Shown here: one piece after another, positions 1 to 5,691 of the stretch | Layout of the letters: each line of letters begins with the position of its first letter | Position numbering within the stretch: the stretch's first letter is position 1 | Assembly: GCA_947086625.1 (NCBI GenBank) | Contig: CAMTZV010000121.1 | Coordinates: forward strand, 1-5,691 | Direction of reading: 5' to 3' | DNA: 5,691 nucleotides | Origin: an uncultured bacterium | Lineage (GTDB): Bacteria; Bacillota; Clostridia; Lachnospirales; Lachnospiraceae | Position numbers and translations under genes: made by a program | The notes under the pieces: model-generated | Databases searched by the model: none | What the model saw: the letters and a program-made list of their open reading frames with translations, nothing else | What the model was told of the DNA's origin: nothing

Positions 1-583
1 TGGCGTTTAACTCGTCGTACTTTTCAAACACCTGCGAAAAATGGTGATGCGTCCGCATCATGAGCAGCGTCAGCAGCGCGCCGAGCAAAATGACCGCTGC
101 GAGATACACGTTTGCAAGCCTGGGGCAGATGACATAGCTCATCGCCATCGCACAGATCATGCTGATCGGCGCGCGGATGCACATGCGAAGAATCATCTGA
201 TAGGCGTTCTGTAAATTCGTTACGTCCGTCGTCAGACGCGTCACGAGTCCTGCGGTTGAAAATTTGTCGATGTTTGCAAAGGAAAAGGTCTGGATGTTTT
301 CAAACATCGCCGCCCGCAGATTTTTCGCAAAGCCCGCGGACGCCTTCGCCCCGAAATGACCGCCGCCAAGTCCGCCGAGCAGACCGACGAGCGCGATCAC
401 AAGCATCGCGAAGCCGACCCGGTAAATGTGGCCCAGATCGCCCTTATCCACGCCGTCGTCGATGATCGACGCCATGAGAAACGGGATGATCGTCTCCATC
501 AAAACCTCTAAGATCATGCACAGCGGGGTGGCAAAGGAGGCCGCCCGGTACTGTCTGATCTGGGACGCTAATGTTTTTACCAT
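1..583 (-). CDS. ABC exporter subunit, transmembrane domain (partial, C-terminus off window)
   Basis: This is the first 194 residues of a type-I ABC exporter half-transporter (MdlB/BmrC-like, fused permease-ATPase), predicted to sit in the cytoplasmic membrane and use ATP to export drugs, lipids or peptides; the substrate cannot be read from sequence. Visible hydrophobic segments lie at about residues 17-40, 54-77, 134-152 and 157-176, matching TM1-TM4 of the six-helix domain. The intracellular coupling region carries the family signature FSTAGLVTRLTTDVTNLQ (residues 108-125), equivalent to the STG-L-RLT-DV motif. The nucleotide-binding domain (Walker A/B, LSGGQ) would lie beyond position 1 and is not seen. 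The ATG at 581-583 is preceded by AAGGAAGTGA (591-600 on the minus strand), a plausible ribosome binding site. Such genes often occur as heterodimeric pairs with a MarR-type regulator; no regulator is seen upstream here, only a palindromic repeat. Family call is firm; subfamily is inference. Confidence 0.9.
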   Translation of the reverse strand, partial: MVKTLASQIRQYRAASFATPLCMILEVLMETIIPFLMASIIDDGVDKGDLGHIYRVGFAMLVIALVGLLGGLGGGHFGAKASAGFAKNLRAAMFENIQTFSFANIDKFSTAGLVTRLTTDVTNLQNAYQMILRMCIRAPISMICAMAMSYVICPRLANVYLAAVILLGALLTLLMMRTHHHFSQVFEKYDELNA

Positions 584-619
584 GTATGTATCACTTCCTT
601 GAATTTGTGTGTTTTTCTA

Positions 620-779
620 TATCGGACGCTGCCGAAGGGCTGTCTTTCCCTGCTAAAGACACGCTTTCGCTCGGATAAAAACGTAACGGATGCTAAGCTC
701 GAAAATACCTCGCTAAGCACCGACGTTTTTATGACGGTCTTTATGCAGGGACAGCCAACCCTCCGGCGGCTGGTTATCG
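620..779. repeat. Long imperfect palindromic element (MITE-like hairpin)
   Basis: The 240-bp gap between the two minus-strand genes is mostly one long imperfect inverted repeat. Paired blocks from outside in: 628-637 with 761-770 (9 of 10, one G-T wobble), 638-643 with 751-756, 648-653 with 745-750, 654-660 with 737-743, 675-684 with 723-732 (ATAAAAACGT / ACGTTTTTAT, perfect), 687-689 with 720-722, 691-694 with 716-719 and 696-698 with 712-714, leaving a 13-nt loop at 699-711. That is about 48 base pairs interrupted by small bulges. The pentamer TATCG occurs just outside both ends (620-624 and 775-779) and could be a target-site duplication. It encodes no convincing protein. The inner A-run/T-run stem could also act as a transcription terminator in either direction. 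Whether copies exist elsewhere in the genome cannot be told from this window. Confidence 0.75.
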
Positions 780-823
780 AGTGCTCGCACAAGATCGTAC
801 AGGATGTGCTGTCCCGGATTCCG

Positions 824-1675
824 TCATTTCTGCGACGGATCGGTCGTGAGCACGAGCTGCTCCATCTCGTAGATCATGCCCTGCCTGAGATCGAAGGGCC
901 ACGGCACGCTGCGGCTGTCGGTGAGCAGCAGATTTTTCCCGTCCACGCGGCGTTTCAGATCGCCGAGCGCCTGATACGCGCCCTCCACGCCGCCCGGCAC
1001 GCCCGCGCGCGATTTCTCCGCGGCGACAAAGAGCCTGCGCCCGGCCGACGCGAGCAGCTTGTCGTTCAGCTCCTCCATGAGCAGGCTGTTTTCCTGTGCG
1101 ATGCGCTGGAAGAGCGTTCCCTCGCGCTGTGCGATTGCCTGCATATACGCCTCCCAGATCCACGGCAGCATGTGGTTGACCTGGCTGTGCACGCCCGCGA
1201 CCGCCACGTAGTCCGCCCACGGGAGCACAAGCTTTTTCCGCTGCGCGCGCGAGAAAGTATACATCTCCTCGACCATCGGCAGCGCGTACTCCGCGAGTGC
1301 CCCGAGGTCGATGCCCTTGCCGTGCCGGTTGATCGCCCCCTGCACCTTCACGCAAAAGCTCTGGTACTGCTGCGGCTGTATCCCGAGCAAATCGCCCGTC
1401 AAAAGCTTAAATTTTTTCCGCCGCGCCGCCGGAACCCTTCTCAGGCCCTCCCGCATCGGCTGTTCCTCCAGATCGAACAGATAAATTTTTCCGTAAAATT
1501 TTGAAAAATGCTCCAGATCGTAGTCGTTGCACGCCCCCGCGCCCACGATCAGAATGCTCGTGTCGCGCTTGCTGTAGCGGATGATCCAGTCGCTCCACTG
1601 CTTGCGGTAGTCCGCCCAGTCATCCCATGCCCGCGGCATCACGTGCCGCTTTTCCAGTGCGTCGTATACAGTCAT
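824..1675 (-). CDS. Uncharacterised protein with SAM-methyltransferase-like Rossmann motif
   Basis: I do not recognise this protein as a named family. Counting from the chosen ATG, it has 283 residues and appears soluble, with no signal peptide or membrane segment. Near residues 41-51 it has ILIVGAGACND, a glycine-rich loop after a hydrophobic strand that resembles motif I of class I SAM-dependent methyltransferases. About 17 residues later comes IYLFDLE, whose Asp is in the place of the acidic residue that binds the SAM ribose. A later AVAGVHSQ segment could be a motif IV-like strand. The N-terminus is rich in Trp and basic residues (WDDWADYRKQWSDW). Start choice: the frame is open from a GTG at 1687, but ATG codons at 1678 and 1675 follow. 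The second has a weak GGA-type ribosome site (GTGGA, 1683-1687) with a 7-nt spacer. The opposite strand is also open for a long stretch, but that frame lacks any domain. Function and methyl acceptor are unknown. Confidence 0.72.
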   Translation of the reverse strand: MTVYDALEKRHVMPRAWDDWADYRKQWSDWIIRYSKRDTSILIVGAGACNDYDLEHFSKFYGKIYLFDLEEQPMREGLRRVPAARRKKFKLLTGDLLGIQPQQYQSFCVKVQGAINRHGKGIDLGALAEYALPMVEEMYTFSRAQRKKLVLPWADYVAVAGVHSQVNHMLPWIWEAYMQAIAQREGTLFQRIAQENSLLMEELNDKLLASAGRRLFVAAEKSRAGVPGGVEGAYQALGDLKRRVDGKNLLLTDSRSVPWPFDLRQGMIYEMEQLVLTTDPSQK

Positions 1676-1726
1676 CATATGTTCCACATCCCATCAATTA
1701 TTATTTCTATAATATATAAGAATACA

Positions 1727-1775
1727 GTTCAGCCCGCGCATCAGATGCCACCCGATGGCTGAACTATTACTTATT
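1727..1775. repeat. Short inverted-repeat unit (copy 1 of a two-unit array)
   Basis: This unit is bounded by GTTCAGCC (1727-1734) and its perfect inverse GGCTGAAC (1757-1764), followed by TATTACTTATT. Between the arms is a small palindrome GCATCAGATGC (1738-1748). Its left end (13 nt, GTTCAGCCCGCGC) and right end (22 nt beginning GATGGCTGAACTATTACTTA) are repeated exactly by the longer unit starting at 1787. It looks like an internally deleted or minimal version of that unit. It lies just upstream of the minus-strand methyltransferase-like gene, whose AT-rich leader begins at its left edge, so it may sit in or beside that gene's promoter. Confidence 0.75.
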
Positions 1776-1786
1776 CTCACGTAACC

Positions 1787-1948
1787 GTTCAGCCCGCGCC
1801 ATTCGCAGAGGCGCCTACGGCGCTTTCTCGCTGCTGACGCAGCTAACTCTGCTCAAACCTGGCGCTCCGCTCATCGTCTGCGTCATGCGCTTACTCATGC
1901 AAGCATGGTTCGCACATTTCCTTGACGATGGCTGAACTATTACTTATT
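1787..1948. repeat. Long inverted-repeat unit (copy 2), structured, non-coding
   Basis: The unit is bounded by GTTCAGCC (1787-1794) and GGCTGAAC (1930-1937) and ends in the same 22-nt sequence (1927-1948) as the short unit at 1727. The interior is full of perfect short stems: GCAGAG 1805-1810 with CTCTGC 1847-1852, GCGCC 1811-1815 with GGCGC 1819-1823, GCTGC 1830-1834 with GCAGC 1839-1843, CATCGTC 1872-1878 with GACGATG 1924-1930, and CATGC 1896-1900 with GCATG 1903-1907. It has no convincing open frame. The pattern fits a non-autonomous mobile or repetitive extragenic element that would fold into a branched RNA if transcribed. It stops about 25 bp before the fic promoter. Presence elsewhere in the genome is an inference. 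Confidence 0.75.
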
Positions 1949-1973
1949 TTACCATATTCTCCCCACTTGCCAA

Positions 1974-2001
1974 TAGACTTTTTCTCAAAACATGCTATAA
2001 T
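1974..2001 (+). promoter_or_regulatory. Sigma-A-type extended -10 promoter for fic (and truA-nfo)
   Basis: A perfect TATAAT at 1996-2001 is preceded by TG one base upstream (TGCTATAAT), the extended -10 form. A partial -35, TAGACT (1974-1979, four of six to TTGACA), lies 16 bp upstream. Transcription would begin near 2008, leaving a leader of about 45 nt before the fic ATG. This is the only strong promoter seen for the plus-strand gene run. Confidence 0.75.
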
Positions 2002-2041
2002 AAACCATAGTAAAAATATCCGCACAGAAAGCCGCAGCTTT

Positions 2042-2046
2042 GGAGG
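2042..2046 (+). promoter_or_regulatory. Ribosome binding site that fixes the fic start
   Basis: GGAGG ends 7 nt before the ATG at 2054. The same frame is open back to an ATG at 1922, but that codon lies inside the repeat unit, upstream of the promoter, and has no such site. The start at 2054 is therefore preferred. Confidence 0.85.
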
Positions 2047-2053
2047 TCACACA

Positions 2054-2809
2054 ATGCCGGCATTACAAGCCCTGCTGCAAAAAGCAGATTCCTACAGACA
2101 AAAAATATCCTCTGCCCGGCCGCTGGCAAAGGAAGAACTCAAATCTCTGGATCAGTATTTCCGTATCGGCTTTACCTACAGCAGCAATGCTCTGGAAGGG
2201 AATACCCTTACGCTGTCCGAGACAAAAATACTTCTGGAGGACGGCATCACCGTCGGCGGACGCCCGCTGAGGGACTGCTATGAGGCCGTCGGACATGGGG
2301 CCGCCTATGACTTCATGCTTGAGCTGGCAAGACAGCCGGATCTGAAGATCACAGAGAACTCCATCCGAAAGCTGCACCGCCTTTTCTACCAAAAGGTCGA
2401 CGCAGATCAGGCGGGCCTCTACCGTACCGTTCAGGTTTACATTTCCGGCACGGAATATGTACCGCCATCGCCGGAGGATGTTCCGCAGTTTATGAGGCAT
2501 CTGGAAGATCAGATCCGTTCCTCACGGCCCGCCCTGCACCCGATCGAGCTGGCGGCCATGGCGCACAAGCGTCTGGTCGACATTCATCCATTCGTTGACG
2601 GCAACGGCAGAACCGCCCGGCTTTTGATGAACCTTATTCTCGTAAACGCCGGCTATGGCGTGGTATCCATTCCGCCAATACGGAGAAACGACTATATCGA
2701 TGCCCTGTCCGCTTCCAGACGGCTCTATGATATAGAACCGTTTTCCACGCTGATTGCCGAATGTGTCATTGAGACCGAACGGGATTACTGTCGCTTGCTC
2801 AAAATATAA
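2054..2809 (+). CDS. fic: Class II Fic-domain protein adenylyltransferase (AMPylator)
   Basis: This 251-residue protein is a Fic-family enzyme, expected to transfer AMP from ATP to a hydroxyl side chain of a target protein, and possibly to remove it. The catalytic loop HPFVDGNGRTAR is complete at residues 178-189, with His178 as catalytic base, Asp182 in the metal-binding position, and Asn184 and the Arg residues for the phosphates. The N-terminal helix has the inhibitory motif S-x-x-x-E-G (Ser44 to Gly49, Glu48 being the blocking glutamate) followed by NTLTLSE. This is the layout of class II Fic proteins such as human FICD, which inhibit themselves and need no separate antitoxin. The beta-hairpin flap that positions targets is around residues 122-137. 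There is no C-terminal winged helix, unlike many longer bacterial relatives. It has its own promoter and ribosome site. Its codon use looks more AT-rich than truA and nfo next door, suggesting acquisition. The target protein is unknown. Confidence 0.93.
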   Translation: MPALQALLQKADSYRQKISSARPLAKEELKSLDQYFRIGFTYSSNALEGNTLTLSETKILLEDGITVGGRPLRDCYEAVGHGAAYDFMLELARQPDLKITENSIRKLHRLFYQKVDADQAGLYRTVQVYISGTEYVPPSPEDVPQFMRHLEDQIRSSRPALHPIELAAMAHKRLVDIHPFVDGNGRTARLLMNLILVNAGYGVVSIPPIRRNDYIDALSASRRLYDIEPFSTLIAECVIETERDYCRLLKI

Positions 2810-2842
2810 AAAACGATCAACTACCCACCACGAATCAGAGCT

Positions 2843-3583
2843 ATGAAAAATTACAAGCTTCTTATTGCCTACGACGGCACAAGATATTTCGGCTGGGAGC
2901 ACCAGCCGGGAAAAGATACCATACAGGGAAAGATTGAGACCGTGCTGCAGCGCATGTGCGGTATGGCGGACGTCCCGGAGGTCATCGGCGCGGGGCGCAC
3001 CGACGCGGGCGTGCACGCAAAGGCGATGACGGCCAGCGTCTGGCTTGAGACGCCGCTCTCCCCTGTGCAGATACAGGACTATTTAAACCGCTACCTGCCC
3101 GACGACATCGGCGTCACCGATGTGCGCGAGGCGTCGGAGCGCTTTCACGCCCGCTACAACGCGGTCGGGAAAACCTACTCCTACACGTGCTACGTCGGGA
3201 CGGGCAAGCCCGTCTTCCGGCGCCGCTACGTCGCGCGGCTCGACTTTGAGCCGGACGTGGACGCCATGACAAGAGCCGCGGCCCATTTGCAGGGCGAGCA
3301 CGACTTTAAGAGCTTTTGCGGCAACCCGAAAATGAAAAAATCCACGGTTCGCCTCGTGGATTCGATTACAATCAAGCGCAGTAAAAACCAGATTTATTTC
3401 ACGTTTCACGGGACGGGCTTTTTGCAGCATATGGTGCGCATCATGGTCGGCACGCTGCTTGAGGTCGGCGCGGGCAGGATGCGCCCGGAGCAGATGACAG
3501 CGCTGCTGGAAGCAAAAGACAGGCGCATGGCAGGGCCAACCGCCCCGGCGAGCGGGCTTTGTCTGGAAAAGGTTGACTACTAG
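2843..3583 (+). CDS. truA: tRNA pseudouridine(38-40) synthase TruA
   Basis: TruA isomerises uridines 38, 39 and 40 in the anticodon stem-loop of many tRNAs to pseudouridine, in the cytoplasm. The 246-residue length is normal for the family. Diagnostic motifs are AYDGTRYFGW (residues 9-18), GAGRTDAGVHA (49-59, with Asp54 as catalytic nucleophile), RFHARY (100-105), KTYSY (110-114, including the conserved active-site Tyr112), GEHDFKSF (151-158), GTGFLQHMVRIMVG (190-203) and the C-terminal GPTAPASGLCL (231-241). The start fits the family's usual N-terminus, but no good Shine-Dalgarno sequence precedes it, only AGAG directly upstream. The gene begins 33 bp after fic in the same frame, with no intervening terminator. 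It overlaps the nfo ribosome site at its stop codon. The start of the gene is AT-richer than the rest, which may help initiation. It probably relies on read-through from the fic promoter; a TATAAA at 2805-2810 has no convincing -35. Confidence 0.96.
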   Translation: MKNYKLLIAYDGTRYFGWEHQPGKDTIQGKIETVLQRMCGMADVPEVIGAGRTDAGVHAKAMTASVWLETPLSPVQIQDYLNRYLPDDIGVTDVREASERFHARYNAVGKTYSYTCYVGTGKPVFRRRYVARLDFEPDVDAMTRAAAHLQGEHDFKSFCGNPKMKKSTVRLVDSITIKRSKNQIYFTFHGTGFLQHMVRIMVGTLLEVGAGRMRPEQMTALLEAKDRRMAGPTAPASGLCLEKVDY

Positions 3584-3587
3584 GAGG
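3582..3587 (+). promoter_or_regulatory. nfo ribosome binding site overlapping the truA stop
   Basis: AGGAGG shares its first two bases with the TAG stop codon of truA (3581-3583) and lies 5 nt before the nfo ATG. Ribosomes ending truA would be placed to start nfo, so translational coupling is likely. Confidence 0.85.
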
Positions 3588-3592
3588 TAACA

Positions 3593-4468
3593 ATGACTGA
3601 TATCAAATTAGGCTCCCATGTCGGCATGTCCGGCAAGGATATGTTTTTAAATTCGGTAAAGGAAGCGCTCTCCTACGGCGCAAACACGTTCATGGTTTAC
3701 ACCGGAGCGCCGCAGAACACGCGCAGAAAGGATATTTCCGAGCTGAATATCGACGCGGCCCATGCGCTCATGCAGGAAAACGGCATCGAGGAATTTGTCG
3801 TGCACGCGCCCTACATCATCAACCTCGCCAACACCGTAAAGCCCGAGACGTACGAGCTGGCGGTGAGCTTCCTTCGCACGGAACTACAGCGCACGGTTGC
3901 GATGGGCAGCCACGTGCTCGTCCTGCACCCCGGCTCCCATGTGGACGCGGGCGTGGAGGCCGGGACCGCGCAGATCATCAAGGGCTTAAACGAGGTACTG
4001 ACCCCGGATTTAGACTGCTTTGTCGCGCTCGAGACGATGGCGGGAAAGGGCTCGGAGATCGGGCGCAGCTTTGAGGAGCTCGCCGCCATCTACGACGGCG
4101 TCCGTTGCAGCGACAAGCTGCGCGTCTGCTTCGACACCTGCCACACCCACGACGCGTGGTACGACACAGCGGGAGATTTTGAGCATGTGATCGAGGAATT
4201 TGACCGCATTTTAGGAAAAGACCAGATCGCGGTCTTCCACATCAACGATTCCAAAAACGTGCGCGGCGCGCACAAGGACCGCCACGAAAACCTCGGCCTT
4301 GGCGCGATCGGCTTTGCGGCGCTGCAAAAAATTGTCTGGCACCCGGACTTCCTCGACGTCCCGAAAATCCTCGAGACGCCGTGGATCAAAAACCCCGACG
4401 ACCCGAAGGATGTGCGGGCACCGTATAAGGAGGAAATCGCAAGGCTGCGGGCGAGGCCTGAAAAATAA
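3593..4468 (+). CDS. nfo: Endonuclease IV (deoxyribonuclease IV, AP endonuclease)
   Basis: Nfo cuts the DNA backbone 5' of abasic sites and removes blocked 3' ends during base excision repair. It is a TIM-barrel enzyme with three zinc ions. All nine expected metal ligands are present at the expected spacing: His71, His112, Glu147, Asp181, His184, His216, Asp229, His231 and Glu261. They lie in the motifs [50 protein letters not shown] and ILETP. The 291-residue length is close to that of E. coli Nfo, and the last four ligands even share its numbering. It starts 9 bp after truA with an excellent ribosome site and is surely co-transcribed with it. Its last codons and stop lie in an A-rich stretch that, read on the other strand, is the T tract of the convergent receptor gene's terminator. 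I see no clear terminator of its own. Confidence 0.97.
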   Translation: MTDIKLGSHVGMSGKDMFLNSVKEALSYGANTFMVYTGAPQNTRRKDISELNIDAAHALMQENGIEEFVVHAPYIINLANTVKPETYELAVSFLRTELQRTVAMGSHVLVLHPGSHVDAGVEAGTAQIIKGLNEVLTPDLDCFVALETMAGKGSEIGRSFEELAAIYDGVRCSDKLRVCFDTCHTHDAWYDTAGDFEHVIEEFDRILGKDQIAVFHINDSKNVRGAHKDRHENLGLGAIGFAALQKIVWHPDFLDVPKILETPWIKNPDDPKDVRAPYKEEIARLRARPEK

Positions 4469-4508
4469 AACTCCGGCTCAACGACGCATACGCGGCATTG
4501 AGCCAGAG
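4461..4508 (-). terminator. Rho-independent terminator of the chemoreceptor gene
   Basis: On the minus strand, CTCTGGCTCAA (4508-4498) pairs with TTGAGCCGGAG (4481-4471), 10 of 11 bases, with a 16-nt loop. TTTTATTTTT (4470-4461) follows at once. The stem begins 45 nt after the receptor stop codon. On the plus strand the hairpin is followed by CACAGTCTCTC rather than a T run, so it should be weak for nfo. The T tract overlaps the nfo stop codon. Confidence 0.85.
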
Positions 4509-4553
4509 CACAGTCTCTCAAAAAAATTCTATTTTTCTGCACGCAAAGGCGCC

Positions 4554-5691
4554 CTACACTTCAAACAGCGACGCCTTCTGCGACAAGCCGGACACCTTTT
4601 CGCTCGTCTCATTTGCCAGCCCGACGACCTCCGTTGCCTTTGACGTGATCTCCGTGCTGCTCTGGGCGATCGTTGTGATGCCTGTCGCGGATTCCTCCGT
4701 CGCAACCGCGACATCCCTGATTGCCGACGCAATGTATTTAATCGTGCCGAGCACCTGCTCCGCCGACTGGTCAAAGCCCGATACCATCGAGCTGATATTG
4801 TCCGCATCGGCATTGTACTGCCTGCTTGTCTGCGCCATATTCTCATAATCCTGCATAACGGTGCTCTCGATAAACTCCAGGATTCCCTGCGCGCATTTGC
4901 TCAGATTTTCAACGCTTTGTACCACCTCTCCTGTGATCGTCTGAATCTGGCTGGCCGACGCCTTGGAATCATCCGCCAGATTGCCGATCTCGCTCGCCAC
5001 CACGGCAAACCCCTTGCCGAATTCTCCGACCCGCGCCGCCTCGATGCTCGCGTTCAGCGACAGCAGGTTCGTCTGTGAAGTAATCGAGAGAATCGCATCC
5101 GACAACGTCTTGATCTCCTCAATCTTTGCCGCATCCGCAATCGCCTGCTGCAGCGTCTCCATGGACTGCCGGGAAATACTCATGGCATGTTCCTTTGAGC
5201 GTATGGTCGCCTGTTCCAGCTCCTGCGCCCGCTGCTTGATCTCCTGAGAGGTCTGGCTGCCGTCGCCCGCAAGTCTTGCGACATCCTCAAGACGCTCCTG
5301 TGCCTCCATCGCAACGTTCGAGATCTGCTCGACCGTCGCCGCCGTCTCCTCCGACGAGGCCGCAAGCTCCTGCACCGTCGCCGATACGCCCTCCAGATCC
5401 GACATCAGGCTGCCAAGCTCGCTCTTCTGCTTATCCGCATAATTTGACACGCCGCCCGAGCTTTCCTTTACCGCCGAAATCGTATCGCGCAGTCCGCTCT
5501 GCATCTGCTTCAGGCCATTCGCCAACTCCCCCGACTCGTCCCTTGCCCGCAGCAGCTTCTCCGGTATCGGACGGGTAAAGTTGCCCTGCGCGATAAACGC
5601 CAGCTCGTCCCTGACCGCGAGAAGCGGCCGGACAATCCTGCCCGCGACCACGTATGAGATCCCGGAAAACAACACGATCGACGCAATGCAG
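4554..5691 (-). CDS. Methyl-accepting chemotaxis protein (partial, N-terminus off window)
   Basis: This is the C-terminal part of a transmembrane chemoreceptor that signals through CheW and CheA to the flagellar motor or a related output. Numbering from the codon at 5675, the end of the second membrane helix runs into residue 11. A HAMP linker follows at about 12-64, with Pro17 and the DESGEL motif at 46-51. The cytoplasmic coiled coil fills the rest to residue 373. The signalling tip is [20 protein letters not shown] (208-227), the family's most conserved stretch, with Glu212 and Arg215 for CheA/CheW contact. Likely methylation segments are [14 protein letters not shown] (103-116) and [12 protein letters not shown] (322-333), one on each side of the tip. 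There is no C-terminal NWETF-type CheR/CheB tether; the protein ends in SLFEV. The frame stays open to the window edge, so an apparent GTG start at 5675 is internal. The ligand-sensing domain lies outside the window, so the stimulus is unknown. A terminator follows. Confidence 0.95.
   Translation of the reverse strand, partial: CIASIVLFSGISYVVAGRIVRPLLAVRDELAFIAQGNFTRPIPEKLLRARDESGELANGLKQMQSGLRDTISAVKESSGGVSNYADKQKSELGSLMSDLEGVSATVQELAASSEETAATVEQISNVAMEAQERLEDVARLAGDGSQTSQEIKQRAQELEQATIRSKEHAMSISRQSMETLQQAIADAAKIEEIKTLSDAILSITSQTNLLSLNASIEAARVGEFGKGFAVVASEIGNLADDSKASASQIQTITGEVVQSVENLSKCAQGILEFIESTVMQDYENMAQTSRQYNADADNISSMVSGFDQSAEQVLGTIKYIASAIRDVAVATEESATGITTIAQSSTEITSKATEVVGLANETSEKVSGLSQKASLFEV

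Noticed and set aside
577..792. Small minus-strand frame of 71 codons across the palindrome
   Set aside because: It is made almost wholly of the hairpin sequence, has no clear ribosome site and runs over the ABC gene start.
774..1355. Minus-strand 193-codon frame overlapping the methyltransferase-like gene
   Set aside because: Low-complexity Ala/Arg/Gly-rich translation in a shifted frame of the better-supported gene, ending in the same region.
599..1504. Long plus-strand open frame of 301 codons opposite the methyltransferase-like gene
   Set aside because: It begins inside the palindromic element, has no ribosome site, is unusually rich in His, Arg and Leu, and shows no domain. It mirrors the GC-rich codon pattern of the minus-strand gene.
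1690..1726. AT-rich stretch as promoter of the minus-strand methyltransferase-like gene
   Set aside because: Several -10-like words (TATTAT, TATAGA) are present, but none has a convincing -35 at the right distance, so no specific promoter can be placed.
1922..2053. Extended N-terminus of Fic from the ATG at 1922
   Set aside because: It would start inside the repeat unit and upstream of the strong promoter at 1974-2001. The ATG at 2054 has a proper GGAGG site and gives a normal Fic N-terminus.
2054..2809. Fic toxin-antitoxin module
   Set aside because: The inhibitory S-x-x-x-E-G motif is within the protein itself (class II), and there is no small antitoxin-like gene next to it.
2805..2810. 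TATAAA as a private truA promoter
   Set aside because: No -35 at 16-18 bp spacing. TTGAGA at 2769-2774 is 30 bp away. AT-rich hexamers at a stop codon arise easily by chance.

Overview
This window looks like chromosomal DNA of a fairly GC-rich Firmicute, most likely a clostridial (Lachnospiraceae-type) gut anaerobe. The grounds are AGGAGG-type ribosome binding sites, the styles of the chemoreceptor and ABC exporter, and repeat-rich intergenic DNA. The family-level placement is inference. There is no rRNA, tRNA, CRISPR array or transposase gene in the window.

Layout. On the left, on the minus strand, is the N-terminal third of an ABC exporter permease/ATPase subunit (1-583, running off the edge). 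Upstream of it is a 160-bp long imperfect palindrome (620-779), then a minus-strand gene for an unrecognised protein with a SAM-methyltransferase-like Rossmann motif (824-1675). A 378-bp divergent intergenic region follows (1676-2053). It holds two related inverted-repeat units, one short and one about 160 bp, and then a clear extended -10 promoter facing right.

That promoter drives the plus-strand run fic (class II Fic-domain AMP transferase, 2054-2809), truA (tRNA pseudouridine synthase A, 2843-3583) and nfo (endonuclease IV, 3593-4468). The run probably forms one transcription unit: spacers are 33 and 9 bp, there is no terminator between the genes, and the nfo ribosome binding site overlaps the truA stop codon. 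truA and nfo are housekeeping tRNA-modification and DNA-repair genes. fic looks lower in GC than they do and is probably a later arrival that supplies the upstream promoter. Convergent to nfo is the C-terminal part of a methyl-accepting chemotaxis protein (4554-5691, minus strand, 5' end off the window), with a rho-independent terminator whose T tract lies on the last bases of nfo.

The protein-coding content is mostly ordinary. The least explained material is the intergenic DNA: two different families of structured, palindromic, probably dispersed repeat elements, plus the orphan methyltransferase-like protein.
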